A stretch of 64,000 bases of DNA from an uncultured Mailhella sp. (GTDB lineage Bacteria; Desulfobacterota; Desulfovibrionia; Desulfovibrionales; Desulfovibrionaceae), in assembly GCA_910578585.1 (NCBI GenBank), contig CAJTRG010000006.1, positions 33,131 to 97,130 of the forward strand. Reading direction: 5' to 3'. Below, in pieces: positions 28,177 through 37,187 of this stretch. A program made the translations under genes and the position numbers. The notes below the pieces were generated by a model, which saw only the letters and a program-made list of their open reading frames with translations, was not told the origin of the DNA and did not search any database. Each line of letters starts with the position of its first letter. Position 1 is the first letter of the stretch.

Positions 28177-30057
28177 ATGAGTAATTTCGGTGGTACAGAA
28201 GACGGAAAGAAATTCCGCAAAAGTGACGGACACAAAAAAGAATTCCGCAAGGATTTCAAGAAAGACAAAAAAGATTTTGACAAAGACCATAAAGACCGTG
28301 ACGAACGCCGCGGCAAAAAACGTTTTTCTGATGAGGATAAACGCCCCCGTTTTGAAGATCACGGCAGAAAATTTGACGACAAGCCAAGTTTCAAAAACGA
28401 TAGAGAAGATAAAGGCGAAAGAAAACCACATCGTAAAGATAGTGTAAGTCCAAAACAAGCTGATTTATTTGAAATTTGCGATTTAGACCGCGGCATTATC
28501 AAACTTATTGCCAAACGCGCAAAAGTGATTGACCGCATGATCCAATATAAATCCCTTGACGCGGCAGCAGAAAAAGCCATCCGCACCTCCTGGGAACAAA
28601 ACACCAATAAATACTGCCCTGACCCTAAAATTGCCCGTGACCTCTTCCTGCTTGTGCAAAGCGTGAAAGCGGTTGATGAAACCGATTACGACCACGCCTA
28701 TAATCTCGCGCCCCTCGCAAAGCCTGTGCAGGTTAATTTGCAGGCGCCTGCCTCCAGCCGTTTGGCTCGCATTTATATGATGCTGGCAAGCGCAAGCGGA
28801 CAGAAAACCTGCATGAAGCATGTTGCTCTAACCGATTCGCTTATTGCCACTATCAAATCTTTGAACGTGCTGGGCGGTGATTTGTGGTTTGAAAATAACG
28901 GTACGGTATTCAGCCGTGAAAGCAAGGGACTGCAGCGCGGTTCTGATAAAATTATCCACGTGGGAAGCGATGAACAAAGTTTGTGGCTTTGCCTTGCGCT
29001 TTGTCTCGGACTTCCGTATCACCTCAAAATTACAGGCGAAAATCAACTTTGCAAATTGGATTTTGCGCCTGTGGCAAAATTTTTGAGCCAGTTCAATGCC
29101 CGTCTTGTACAGGTTATTCCGGCAAGCTCTGGCCTTCCTGTCCGCATTGAAGCTTCCGGCATGCTGAGTAATACCATTACCATTCCTGCTGATCTGCCCA
29201 TGGATTTTGTCTTTGCCCTTATTCTGGCAGGCTCTTTCTGGGAAAGCCCTGTACGCTTTGACCTGACGGAATTTTATGCTGAACTCAACAAGGATGATGA
29301 AAAGCTCGACGCCTGGAACACAGGACTTGAAGATATTATGGACTGCATCAGCCTTTGCCGTTTGCCTGTAAGCATGGATAAGAACAGCATCAGCACCAAG
29401 CCTCAGCCTATTATGATCCCTGAAGAAATCACCCTTGCTTCTGATGCTGAAATTTGTACTTCTTTCTTCCTTTTGCCGGCGCTCACCAGCGGCACAGTCA
29501 GCCTCAAAGGGCATTGGACAAAGAAAGGACAGCAAAAATATCTTAGTCAAATCATGGATTTTGCAGGACTTGAATTTTCCATTGACGGTGACACTGCCAC
29601 AGCCAAAGGCAATTCCGGCAATGCAAAATTTGCGGTTATCCCGCCCTGCAATGAAGCGACCACGACCCTCTTGACCCTGTGGGCAAAAATAAACGGACAG
29701 AACATTTCCCTTTCTGACAAAGCAAAGGAAAATCCCATCATTGAAGCATATCTTGCTCATTTGGGCTTTACTCCAGATCTTGAACGGGGAGAAGATCTCT
29801 ATGCACCCTTCATGGCTCCCACGGCGGAATGGGCTGTTGCCTATGCGCTCGGCGCCTATCTGCACCCACGCGTGAAGCTGGTCAATCCCAATATTTTGAA
29901 CGATTATTACCCCTTCTTCTGGCGTATGTATAATACCTTACCCAATCCAAGTATTGACAAGGCAGAACGAAAAGATGACACACCCAAACCTAGACGAATT
30001 ATTGCCCAGGGAGTCTATGCAAGCCTTCCTGAGCCAATCTCTTCCGACGACGATTAA
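28177..30057 (+). CDS. Chorismate-mutase-like/EPSP-synthase-like fusion, divergent
   Basis: A 626-residue protein in three parts. Residues 1-95 are a highly charged Lys/Asp/Arg-rich, probably disordered tail. About 95-165 resembles an AroQ chorismate mutase helix bundle (LFEICDLDRGIIKLIAKRAK, then IDRMIQYK). About 185-620 follows the EPSP synthase pattern. Key EPSPS motifs are altered: the usual GSKSxSNR reads APASSRLAR (190-198, no Lys), and the NAGTAxR position reads GSDEQSLWL. It may be a divergent AroA or a catalytically dead relative. No other aromatic-pathway gene is nearby. An AAGGA site precedes the ATG. Confidence 0.65.
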   Translation: MSNFGGTEDGKKFRKSDGHKKEFRKDFKKDKKDFDKDHKDRDERRGKKRFSDEDKRPRFEDHGRKFDDKPSFKNDREDKGERKPHRKDSVSPKQADLFEICDLDRGIIKLIAKRAKVIDRMIQYKSLDAAAEKAIRTSWEQNTNKYCPDPKIARDLFLLVQSVKAVDETDYDHAYNLAPLAKPVQVNLQAPASSRLARIYMMLASASGQKTCMKHVALTDSLIATIKSLNVLGGDLWFENNGTVFSRESKGLQRGSDKIIHVGSDEQSLWLCLALCLGLPYHLKITGENQLCKLDFAPVAKFLSQFNARLVQVIPASSGLPVRIEASGMLSNTITIPADLPMDFVFALILAGSFWESPVRFDLTEFYAELNKDDEKLDAWNTGLEDIMDCISLCRLPVSMDKNSISTKPQPIMIPEEITLASDAEICTSFFLLPALTSGTVSLKGHWTKKGQQKYLSQIMDFAGLEFSIDGDTATAKGNSGNAKFAVIPPCNEATTTLLTLWAKINGQNISLSDKAKENPIIEAYLAHLGFTPDLERGEDLYAPFMAPTAEWAVAYALGAYLHPRVKLVNPNILNDYYPFFWRMYNTLPNPSIDKAERKDDTPKPRRIIAQGVYASLPEPISSDDD

Positions 30058-30271
30058 GGAGCTTGAGGAAGAAATTGCACAAATTGACGCATGGCGCGGG
30101 CTATGCAGCAATTTAATCAAGGATTTCATGGCAAAAGAAGACCCCGCAAAAAAGATTTTCTTCCCCGGGGAAATCCACGAGCTGATTCAGGAACGCAATA
30201 TGCTGGAAACACATAGAGAATTTCGACGCGTTCGCATTGCCCGGCTCAAATACGATGAACAAGGATTATGA
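29975..30271 (+). CDS. Small conserved-looking protein, function unknown
   Basis: A protein of about 98 residues rich in Glu/Leu with helix-forming heptads (TIKELEEEIAQIDAWRG, LIQERNMLETHREFRR). It overlaps the 3' end of the preceding gene by 83 bp if started at 29975; the next ATG is at 30017. The stop is 3 bp before the start of the YkgJ gene, so it is probably translated in the same operon. I do not recognise a family. Confidence 0.55.
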   Translation: MTHPNLDELLPRESMQAFLSQSLPTTIKELEEEIAQIDAWRGLCSNLIKDFMAKEDPAKKIFFPGEIHELIQERNMLETHREFRRVRIARLKYDEQGL

Positions 30272-30274
30272 TAA

Positions 30275-30949
30275 ATGAGTACAGACACTTCTTGCATAAA
30301 CTGCGGAGCTTGCTGCAAAAAAGGCGGCCCTGCTCTGCACACCAAGGACGCCTATTTATTCGAAGAAAATATTTTGGAAATTCAAGATGTTGTCACGATT
30401 CGCGCCGGTGAGCTGGTACGCGACGACTTGAAAAACAGGCTTGTGCCCCTGCCCAGTGAGCTGGTCAAGATTGCCCCTGCCAAAAATGCTCGCCCCGACG
30501 ATTGGACATGCCGTTTTCTCACCAGCAATAATCGCTGTTTTCTGCATGGCAGGCACCCTGCCGAATGCCGCGCATTTTACTGCAAAGAACCGGAAGCGCT
30601 CATGCAGCTGAGTAATGAACCGCGTCTTGAACGGGAAAAAATTTGTGAATTGATCAAAGCCCCTGCCTATTGGATTGAGCTTATCAAAACCCATGAAGAA
30701 GCAGTCAAGTATGAAGAGCTTGGCCCTTGGGCTTTGGAAATTGAAGAAAATGCCGAAGCGCGCACAAAATTCATTGAAAAAGTAGAATTTGACCGCTCTT
30801 TCCGTGAACTTGTTGTGGAAAAGAAGGCTGCTCCGGAAGAAGCTTTGTCTTTCCTCTTTGGACGCCCGCTTTTGCAAACCATGGTGATGTTCAGACTGAC
30901 GGCAAGACCCGGCGCAAATGGTATTAATATTGTAAAAATGCCTGATTAG
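30275..30949 (+). CDS. YkgJ-family cysteine-cluster protein
   Basis: A 224-residue protein with the YkgJ cysteine set: CINCGACCKKGG near the N-terminus and CRFLTSNNRCFLHGRHPAEC plus FYC further on. These cysteines are thought to bind zinc or an iron-sulfur cluster. The biochemical role is unknown. It lies between the small protein and hldD on the same strand. Confidence 0.85.
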   Translation: MSTDTSCINCGACCKKGGPALHTKDAYLFEENILEIQDVVTIRAGELVRDDLKNRLVPLPSELVKIAPAKNARPDDWTCRFLTSNNRCFLHGRHPAECRAFYCKEPEALMQLSNEPRLEREKICELIKAPAYWIELIKTHEEAVKYEELGPWALEIEENAEARTKFIEKVEFDRSFRELVVEKKAAPEEALSFLFGRPLLQTMVMFRLTARPGANGINIVKMPD

Positions 30950-30959
30950 GAAAAAGAAA

Positions 30960-31937
30960 ATGTATATTGTAACCGGCGGAGCAGGAATGATTGGCAGTGC
31001 CACTGTTTGGGCTTTGAACCAAAAGGGCATTGAAGATATTTTGGTTGTTGACAATTTGGCAAGCAAAGAAAAATGGAAAAATCTTGTTTGCCTCAAATAT
31101 ACGGACTACATGCACCGTGATGAATTTTTGCAAAAAATCAAAAACGATGCCATAAAGGACGTGCAGGGCATTGTGCACATGGGGGCTTGCTCCTCAACCA
31201 CGGAAAAAGATGCTGATTTTCTCATGGCAAACAATTTCCATTATACTCAGGAAGTTTTTCTCTTTGCCCAAAGAAACGGCATTCGCATGGTCAATGCCAG
31301 CAGTGCAGCCACCTACGGCGGCGGGGAACTGGGTTTTTCCACAGATTTAGAAACAACGCTCAGACTCAAACCGCTCAATATGTATGGTTATTCCAAGCAC
31401 TTATTTGATTTGTGGTGCATTAGAAACAATTACCTTGATAAGGTGGTCAACCTCAAATTTTTCAACGTGTACGGCCCTAACGAATACCATAAGGATACCA
31501 TGCGCAGCGTTGCCTGCAAAGCCTTTGAAGCCATTACCGAAAAAGGTTCTTTGCAGCTTTTCAGCTCCGATAAGCCGGAATATCCTCACGGCGGTCAGCA
31601 GCGCGATTTCGTGTATGTCAAAGACTGTGTTCAGGTGATCTTATGGTTTTTACTGGAAAATCAGCTGGGCGGTATTTTCAATGTGGGCACAGGTCAGGCG
31701 CGCACCTGGAACAGCCTTGCGCATGCGGTTTTTGCGGCTATGGGCATACCTTCCAAAATTAAATATATTCCCATGCCTGAACAGCTTCGAGGCAAATACC
31801 AATACTTTACCGAAGCAAATATGGTTTGGCTCAAAAAATACAACTACCCGTACAGCTTTACCAGTCTGGAAGACGGCGTCAAAGATTATATCCAAAATTA
31901 TCTTTTGACGAATAATCCTTATTTATCATCACTCTAA
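30960..31937 (+). CDS. hldD: ADP-L-glycero-D-manno-heptose-6-epimerase
   Basis: A 325-residue extended SDR that epimerises ADP-D-heptose to the L-form used in the LPS inner core. The Rossmann motif is VTGGAGMIGSA. The catalytic residues are in NASSAATYGGGE and MYGYSKHLFD, the latter with YxxxK. KFFNVYGPNEYHKDTMRSVA is typical of HldD. Only 10 bp separate it from the YkgJ gene. Confidence 0.93.
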   Translation: MYIVTGGAGMIGSATVWALNQKGIEDILVVDNLASKEKWKNLVCLKYTDYMHRDEFLQKIKNDAIKDVQGIVHMGACSSTTEKDADFLMANNFHYTQEVFLFAQRNGIRMVNASSAATYGGGELGFSTDLETTLRLKPLNMYGYSKHLFDLWCIRNNYLDKVVNLKFFNVYGPNEYHKDTMRSVACKAFEAITEKGSLQLFSSDKPEYPHGGQQRDFVYVKDCVQVILWFLLENQLGGIFNVGTGQARTWNSLAHAVFAAMGIPSKIKYIPMPEQLRGKYQYFTEANMVWLKKYNYPYSFTSLEDGVKDYIQNYLLTNNPYLSSL

Positions 31938-31957
31938 ATTTATCAATAGAGGCTTTT

Positions 31958-32989
31958 ATGCTTATTTCCTGTCCAAAATGCCATTTTAAACGCCATGTAG
32001 ACGAAAAGCAAATTCCTGAATCTGCCACCCTTGCCACATGCCCAAAATGCCAAAATAAATTCCGTTTCCGTGACCCGGAAACCGGTGAATTTATTGCGGG
32101 AATATGCCTTGAAATGGAACAGAAAAAGCCAGCTGCTGATATACAGGAAGCTGAAACAGCGAATCCTGAAACTCAGGAAAATACTGAACAAAATGAAGCA
32201 GCAACAGAAGACGAAAAGGAAGCTAACGAAAAAACGCCTCTTGCTGAAGATCCCATTCCTTTAAATGAAGAAAATATTACCCCAAAAACGCCAAAGGAAG
32301 AAAATCCTCTGCAGGAACCTATGCAGGACTATTCTGAAAAACAGGCTGAACGCTATGTAATGATGACCGATGATGTGCCTTGGGAACACCCTGAACGCCA
32401 CGGATTTTTCCGTTCCTTCTTCCGCACCATTTCAAGGGTAATGCTCAGCGGCAGGGAATTTTTCTCCACTATCCACAGTCAGGCTTCTTCCCTGCGTCCT
32501 GCCACGTTCTATGCTATTATCGGGCTTGTGCAGGCGCTTGTGGGCTATCTCTCTTCCCCCAGCATGGTGAATTTTATCAAAAGTTCGAATATTGATCCAC
32601 AAAAACAAGTACTTATGGAAAATCTCATGTCAGGACAAAGCCTGACCATGCTCATTATCACCACACCCTTTATTATGATTTTGCAGCTCTTAGTGTATAC
32701 GGCTTTTGTCTATCTTGCTATCCGCATTACCAATCCTGAAAAAGCAGATTTCCCGCTGACCTTGCGCATTATCGCCTACGCCTCAGCCCCCATGATTTTA
32801 TGTATTGTACCGTATCTTGGCGGATTTATCGGACTTGTTTGGTTTATTTATAATATTTTCATTGGGGTAAAATACGCCCTGCGCCTGAGCTGGCAGCGGA
32901 CTTTCCTCGCCCTTGCGCCAATCTTTATTCTTTGGTTCTTCATTGCCTTCAATCAGGCACTTGTGATTATCAACGCCATTCAGGGGTAA
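31958..32989 (+). CDS. Zinc-finger YIP1-family membrane protein
   Basis: A 343-residue protein. The N-terminus has an MJ0042-type zinc ribbon, CPKCHFKRHVDEKQIP then CPKCQNKFRF. An acidic linker of about 100 residues follows, then five or so membrane segments of the YIP1 type (about 185-340), including LPLTLRIIAYASAPMI-like sequence and a GGFIGLVWFIYNIFIG helix. Such proteins are common in deltaproteobacteria. The function is unknown. It is the last chromosomal gene before the phage-type cluster. Confidence 0.8.
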   Translation: MLISCPKCHFKRHVDEKQIPESATLATCPKCQNKFRFRDPETGEFIAGICLEMEQKKPAADIQEAETANPETQENTEQNEAATEDEKEANEKTPLAEDPIPLNEENITPKTPKEENPLQEPMQDYSEKQAERYVMMTDDVPWEHPERHGFFRSFFRTISRVMLSGREFFSTIHSQASSLRPATFYAIIGLVQALVGYLSSPSMVNFIKSSNIDPQKQVLMENLMSGQSLTMLIITTPFIMILQLLVYTAFVYLAIRITNPEKADFPLTLRIIAYASAPMILCIVPYLGGFIGLVWFIYNIFIGVKYALRLSWQRTFLALAPIFILWFFIAFNQALVIINAIQG

Positions 32990-33027
32990 CGCTCCTTTTG
33001 AAAATAAAGAATGATGACAAAATAAAT

Positions 33028-33060
33028 AAAGCCCTCAAAATTTCTTTGAGGGCTTTTATT
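33028..33060. terminator. Terminator at the left edge of the phage-type cluster
   Basis: Perfect 12-bp arms at 33028-33039 and 33045-33056 (AAAGCCCTCAAA) with a 5-base loop, followed by TTATTTT. It lies between convergent transcripts and may serve both. Confidence 0.9.
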
Positions 33061-33128
33061 TTAATTCTTCGTTTAGCCTAATTTTACCATACTTCTTTTC
33101 CTACAGGCTCACTCCAATCAATCTCTTT

Positions 33129-33377
33129 TTACTCCATACTTTTTTGTATAGCGGAAAGTTTTGCATTGCAAAGAGTGAGGCTTTGTTCAAGACTCAAGGT
33201 ATAAAAGAGCAAGTCTTGGTTGGTGACCGCCTGCCCGAGTTCAATTGGCAAGGCAGGCATGGGAACTTCCTGCAGGAAAATTTCAGGCGGGGAGATTTTT
33301 ACAATATCTGTGGTATAGGCTGGGGATTTGGTGCAAGAAAGTAAAAATATGGACAAGAAAAAGAATATTTTTTTCAT
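33129..33377 (-). CDS. Rz1-like outer-membrane spanin lipoprotein
   Basis: An 82-residue lipoprotein with signal sequence and lipobox (FFFLSIFLLSC, modified Cys near 15). The mature part is short and proline-containing. It sits directly after the i-spanin-like gene, which is the usual Rz/Rz1 order. O-spanins join with i-spanins to fuse inner and outer membranes at the end of lysis. The call rests on position, size and lipobox, since o-spanins are poorly conserved. Confidence 0.7.
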   Translation of the reverse strand: MKKIFFFLSIFLLSCTKSPAYTTDIVKISPPEIFLQEVPMPALPIELGQAVTNQDLLFYTLSLEQSLTLCNAKLSAIQKSME

Positions 33378-33392
33378 CAGTATTAATCCATG

Positions 33393-33779
33393 TTATTCTT
33401 GATTGGTACGCACAGTTTTTCCCTGCAAAATCGCAAGAATGGGCAAAGGAATTTCTTGTTCTTTCCATGCCTTGCTCGCTTCGTCAGAACGTTTGGCAAA
33501 CGCTTGCTTCTTTCTGCTGATTTTTTGTTCAAGCATTTGTTTTTGCATTTCATATGCGAGAATTTCCTGTTCCTGTTTTTCCTTTTCCTGCACAAGTTTT
33601 GTAAGTGCATTTTCCTGATGGGCAAGCGTTTGCTCCAAATTGGAAATTTGCAGATCTTTTTGATTGTTTTGCGCTTGCAGTTTTTCAATTTTCACCTGCA
33701 AAAGCCAGAAACACAAGGCTGCAATTGCCACGAAAACACATTTAGCTGCAAACCCACTATTGAATAAAAACTTCCACAT
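33393..33779 (-). CDS. Rz-like inner-membrane spanin
   Basis: A 128-residue protein with one N-terminal membrane helix (about 10-28) and a long Glu/Gln/Lys coiled coil (about 30-105), the classic i-spanin layout. AAGGA lies just upstream of the ATG. It is between the amidase gene and the Rz1-like lipoprotein gene. Together with the amidase and holin it makes a full Gram-negative lysis cassette. Confidence 0.75.
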   Translation of the reverse strand: MWKFLFNSGFAAKCVFVAIAALCFWLLQVKIEKLQAQNNQKDLQISNLEQTLAHQENALTKLVQEKEKQEQEILAYEMQKQMLEQKISRKKQAFAKRSDEASKAWKEQEIPLPILAILQGKTVRTNQE

Positions 33780-33782
33780 ATT

Positions 33783-34187
33783 TCATTCCTTAAAAAATTC
33801 CTGTACATCAAAGCATGGGCAGGCTTTATTGGCAAACTCATTATGCCCGAAGATATACGAGATATGGTATTTTTCTTTGAGTTCCAAAACCAAACGCCTC
33901 AAGCTTGCAAATTGGGCGTCTGTGAAATTGTTTTGTGGTCTGCCGCCTGCGTCTATACCGCCCACAAGGCAAATACCAATGCTGTCTCTATTCTGCCCTT
34001 GACAGTGGGCTCCTGTAACTTCCACAGGTCTGCCGTTTTCAATTTCACCGTTTCTGCGTATGACAAAGTGATAGCCAATGCCTGACCAGCCCTGCTTTTT
34101 ATGCCATTCGTCAATCTGAAACGCGCCGATGTCAGAGGTGGGCGGAGTTGCGGAACAATGTATGATAATTTTGTTAATTTCACGCAT
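33783..34187 (-). CDS. N-acetylmuramoyl-L-alanine amidase, T7-lysozyme-like endolysin
   Basis: A 134-residue amidase_2 protein of T7 lysozyme size that cuts the amide bond between MurNAc and L-Ala. Zinc ligands and active-site residues are seen in IIIHCSATP (His), YHFVIRRNGEIENGR (Tyr/His) and FGHNEFANKACPCFD (His, Lys, Cys). No signal peptide, so release depends on the holin. Confidence 0.93.
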   Translation of the reverse strand: MREINKIIIHCSATPPTSDIGAFQIDEWHKKQGWSGIGYHFVIRRNGEIENGRPVEVTGAHCQGQNRDSIGICLVGGIDAGGRPQNNFTDAQFASLRRLVLELKEKYHISYIFGHNEFANKACPCFDVQEFFKE

Positions 34188-34192
34188 AAAAA

Positions 34193-34708
34193 TTATTCTT
34201 CCTCATCAAAATTTTTCTCGATTTTTTTATTAATCTCATGTTCAAGGCGGGTCTGGATTTTGCTTTTGTACTTGAAAACTATTTTATCCAGCCAGGTATT
34301 GATCCCAAAGCCAAAGCACGCCAAATGGTGGTTGATACTTGCCAAATTCAGCAAAACCAGAATGCACAAAAACAAATCAAACCAAAATGTGCCGTTATAC
34401 GCAATAGTCAGGCGTTCCTGCATGGTGACGTCAAAGGCTTTGCAGGCAAAACCCACAATGAGGATAGTCAGATACAGGCTGATTACCTTTTTAAAGCCTA
34501 TCCACGCCTTGAACCAGGAAAAACGATGATTCTTTTTTGCACGGAACGCCCCCAGAGCAAAGTCAATAAAAATCAGATACTGTATCAGCGTCAGTAAATA
34601 TTCACTTGCCCCAAAATGGTACGAAATAAAGGCGGCAAAGGCGGATACTGATAATTTGATTTCTATATCATGCATGAAGGCGATGATGTATTCACAAAAG
34701 AAAAACAT
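34193..34708 (-). CDS. Phage holin, holin_4/toxin-secretion type
   Basis: A protein of about 171 residues with three or four hydrophobic helices (FAAFISYHFGASEYLLTLI, YLTILIVGFACKAF and a third at FDLFLCILVLLNLASI) and a charged C-terminus KKIEKNFDEEE. This matches the phage_holin_4 family. I chose the ATG at 34708 for a GGAGG site; a start at 34723 would overlap that site. The amidase gene follows after 5 bp. Confidence 0.8.
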   Translation of the reverse strand: MFFFCEYIIAFMHDIEIKLSVSAFAAFISYHFGASEYLLTLIQYLIFIDFALGAFRAKKNHRFSWFKAWIGFKKVISLYLTILIVGFACKAFDVTMQERLTIAYNGTFWFDLFLCILVLLNLASINHHLACFGFGINTWLDKIVFKYKSKIQTRLEHEINKKIEKNFDEEE

Positions 34709-34756
34709 ACTGCCTCCATGCAATCTGTTTCAGTTTGCCACAGGATGTGGCTGTCT

Positions 34757-34806
34757 CGCAGCGGGAGCGAAACAAGAACCGCGCTACTTGCTTCGCTCCC
34801 GCTGCG
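34757..34806. other. Long perfect inverted repeat between tail and lysis genes
   Basis: Arms CGCAGCGGGAGCGAA (34757-34771) and its exact complement (34792-34806), with a further CAAG/CTTG pair inside. It lies in the 101-bp gap upstream of the holin gene. On the transcript it forms a very stable hairpin without a clear T run, so it is a candidate attenuator, RNA-processing site or repeat insertion. Confidence 0.75.
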
Positions 34807-34809
34807 CGG

Positions 34810-35373
34810 CTATTGTGCGTCCTGCACAATTTCCTCATTAAATATCGCTTCAACATTAATTTTCTCCACTTCCGCCAGGGTTGCAGCCTTATTCAGCAAA
34901 TCCCGCACGCGTTTATGCCGTCCAAGATACAGTCCGCGCACCGGGGCAAAGTCCTTGGCATTGTCCACAATTTTTTGCGCAAGGACGGCAAGTTCCACCT
35001 GCGCCCCCGCCGCAATGCCCGTGATAGTGGGTATTTCAGCTTTATCAATTCCATTATCGGCAAGATACGCCGCTGCTTCTTTTTCCTGCGTATCAAAGCT
35101 TGCGCTTTCAGCCTGCGGGTAATTGGAAATTTCCGCAAGCTTGGCAGTCAAAAGCTGCTGCGCTTCAAAAAGCTTTTGAGTTTTCAGCTGTTCCGCCTTT
35201 TCTGCGTCCGTATATTTTGGTGCAAAGCCTTTTTCATACCAGCAAGCATCTACTTCGCTGCGTTCAACCTCGTTATCCTCAAAAGCCAAAGTCCAGCCTA
35301 AACTTTTAGCAACGTCCGCAAAAGGCGTTGTATTCCCCAGCCTGTGATTTTCAATTGAATTTGTGTAAATCAT
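34810..35373 (-). CDS. Phage tail-fibre-associated protein (DUF4376-like)
   Basis: About 187 residues from the ATG at 35373, which has AAGGAG upstream; longer in-frame reading overlaps the fibre gene and lacks a site. The N-terminal 65 residues are fibre-assembly-like. The rest is helical and ends LGRHKRVRDLLNKAATLAEV, similar to the C-terminal DUF4376 type found next to tail-fibre genes. It probably helps fibre folding or attachment. Confidence 0.6.
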   Translation of the reverse strand: MIYTNSIENHRLGNTTPFADVAKSLGWTLAFEDNEVERSEVDACWYEKGFAPKYTDAEKAEQLKTQKLFEAQQLLTAKLAEISNYPQAESASFDTQEKEAAAYLADNGIDKAEIPTITGIAAGAQVELAVLAQKIVDNAKDFAPVRGLYLGRHKRVRDLLNKAATLAEVEKINVEAIFNEEIVQDAQ

Positions 35374-35374
35374 T

Positions 35375-36622
35375 TTATATTTCTCCTTGTGCATAATAAA
35401 ATCTGGAAAAAGCATCTGATTGCCGACTGTTATCAGAAAATGCTTTGTAAAACGAGCACACATCGCCTTTTTGAACAGGGCCAAAAGCGCAAGCACTTGG
35501 ATAACCGCCTGACACCACTTCGCAGCGGTCTGCATATCTAAGAATCTGAACTCCATTTCTGACAACAGCTACTACAGCATAAGCTATCCCTTTAGCCGCC
35601 TGTGCTTCTATTCTAAAATTTAAATAAACATAGCCTGCAGCCGGAGCTGTAATACTCCCTGCATACTGATTTAGTCCTGATCCATTATTTTTTAATTCAA
35701 TATCAATAAATTTATCACCGGGCATTACCAAAGCAGGCACAGATTTTCTAAGTTCATTGAGAGCATAACTGTTTGCAACGGTTTCCACATTTTCACTGTC
35801 AAGAGCGGAGGAAATGGCTGTTTTATCAATTTTAGCCGCAAGATTCATGGTACTTTCAGTGCGGACATTTCCCACCTCTTCCTGCAAACTGTGCACTGCC
35901 TTTGCGCTTGCCCCAATATCTGAACGGGCAAGATCCGTACTGTCTGTCAAAACCACTTTTGGCTGCTGTGAACCTGAATTATCAAAGGGCAAAACAATTT
36001 CAAGCTTATGCCCCTCCTTATCATAGTTCACCTGCCCCTGCCCGTTATTGCTGATAAAGCATTCTACAGAAAGGTCAGTTAATTCTTTGACTTTTTCTTC
36101 CGCAAACTGTGCCCATTCTTTGGTTTTGTCTGTTTTCTCAACAGCAATTTGCGCCTGTTCCAAAGCTTTTTGTGCATAGAACACTGCCTCTTCCCGGGCA
36201 GCAAAAAGTTCTTCCAAAAGGTGAGATGTATCGCGTGTATCAGTAATATCAATTTTAAGCGCCCTGCTGATTTCTTCATCAAGCTGCTGGATTTGCATAA
36301 CAATGCGGTCAAAACCATCATGCTCCAGCACTTCCGGGTGAAAAGCCCCTGCATTTTCCAAATCCACAATTTGGGTCAAAGGAATTTTGCGGTATATGGT
36401 CAGGCTCGAGCCGGTTTGCAAAGCTTCACCCTGCACCGGATAAATAAACATTTTTCGCTCTAAATCCACGGTAAAATTGCTCGTAATCTCTTCGATTTTT
36501 GTTCCTTTTTTGAGCAGGGCAAAAACATGCTCCTTTGCTGTCACATGAAAAGGCAAAGGAAATTCCGTGGTCAGATTATTTCCCTGATATTGCTTTTTAT
36601 TCAGCGTACTTGCAACTGTCAT
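35375..36622 (-). CDS. Phage tail fibre with T7 gp17-like N-terminus
   Basis: A 415-residue protein. Residues 1-125 match the podovirus tail fibre attachment domain (QYQGNNLTTEFPLPFHVT, GSSLTIYRKIPLTQIVDLEN, LEHDGFDRIVMQIQQLDEE). A coiled-coil shaft follows (about 130-180), and the C-terminal 120 residues are a glycine-rich globular tip (GSGLNQYAGSITAPAAGYVY). The tip would decide receptor binding. CGGAGGAAAG precedes the ATG. Its presence shows a particle built to touch a target cell. Confidence 0.85.
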   Translation of the reverse strand: MTVASTLNKKQYQGNNLTTEFPLPFHVTAKEHVFALLKKGTKIEEITSNFTVDLERKMFIYPVQGEALQTGSSLTIYRKIPLTQIVDLENAGAFHPEVLEHDGFDRIVMQIQQLDEEISRALKIDITDTRDTSHLLEELFAAREEAVFYAQKALEQAQIAVEKTDKTKEWAQFAEEKVKELTDLSVECFISNNGQGQVNYDKEGHKLEIVLPFDNSGSQQPKVVLTDSTDLARSDIGASAKAVHSLQEEVGNVRTESTMNLAAKIDKTAISSALDSENVETVANSYALNELRKSVPALVMPGDKFIDIELKNNGSGLNQYAGSITAPAAGYVYLNFRIEAQAAKGIAYAVVAVVRNGVQILRYADRCEVVSGGYPSACAFGPVQKGDVCSFYKAFSDNSRQSDAFSRFYYAQGEI

Positions 36623-36651
36623 TCTTTCCTCCGGATTTACATAATTGAAAA

Positions 36652-37176
36652 CTAAAAATAATTAGGGCCGCGCTTTGGGGCAGTTTGGGCAGATTTTAAA
36701 CTTGTATTGATACTGTTTAATCCTGTAAAAATGGTATGTGCCGCAGCATATGGATTATTCTTTGCCCCTTGCCGCCCAGACTGCTCATAATAATTTTGCG
36801 CTTCGTACTGATAGTTTTGCGCCTTTTGTCTTGCCTTTTCCCCAGCATCCTGCGCCAGATCCTCGCCCTTGCCCGCCATATCTGCCAGCACACCCAGCGG
36901 ACTGCCGCTATTTAGCTCCACATTCCCTGCTCCGAATTCAGCAGTTTTTTTGCTTTGCAGCGCCTTTTGCTCCAGCCTGATTTTTTCCTTTTCTTTTTCA
37001 CCGTCAAGCAGCGCTTTACGGGCATTTTCTTCTGCCAGTTTTGCATTTTGAAAAGCCTGCTCCTGCCCTCTTTTTGCCTCAGCTGCCTGAGCTTTTTGGC
37101 TGGCAACGGAATTTGCCATGCCCAGGGCAGAACCCAGCACACTCATGCCTGTCACCACAGTACCTGGTACACACAT
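36652..37176 (-). CDS. Internal virion protein, T7 gp14-like
   Basis: A 174-residue Ala/Gln/Lys-rich helical protein. It starts with a hydrophobic glycine-rich segment (VVTGMSVLGSALGMANSVAS) and continues with a long coiled-coil stretch. Size, composition and place, between the tail nozzle/gp13-like genes and the fibre, fit the podovirus internal virion protein B that forms part of the DNA ejection channel. Confidence 0.65.
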   Translation of the reverse strand: MCVPGTVVTGMSVLGSALGMANSVASQKAQAAEAKRGQEQAFQNAKLAEENARKALLDGEKEKEKIRLEQKALQSKKTAEFGAGNVELNSGSPLGVLADMAGKGEDLAQDAGEKARQKAQNYQYEAQNYYEQSGRQGAKNNPYAAAHTIFTGLNSINTSLKSAQTAPKRGPNYF

Positions 37177-37187
37177 ATGATTTTCCT

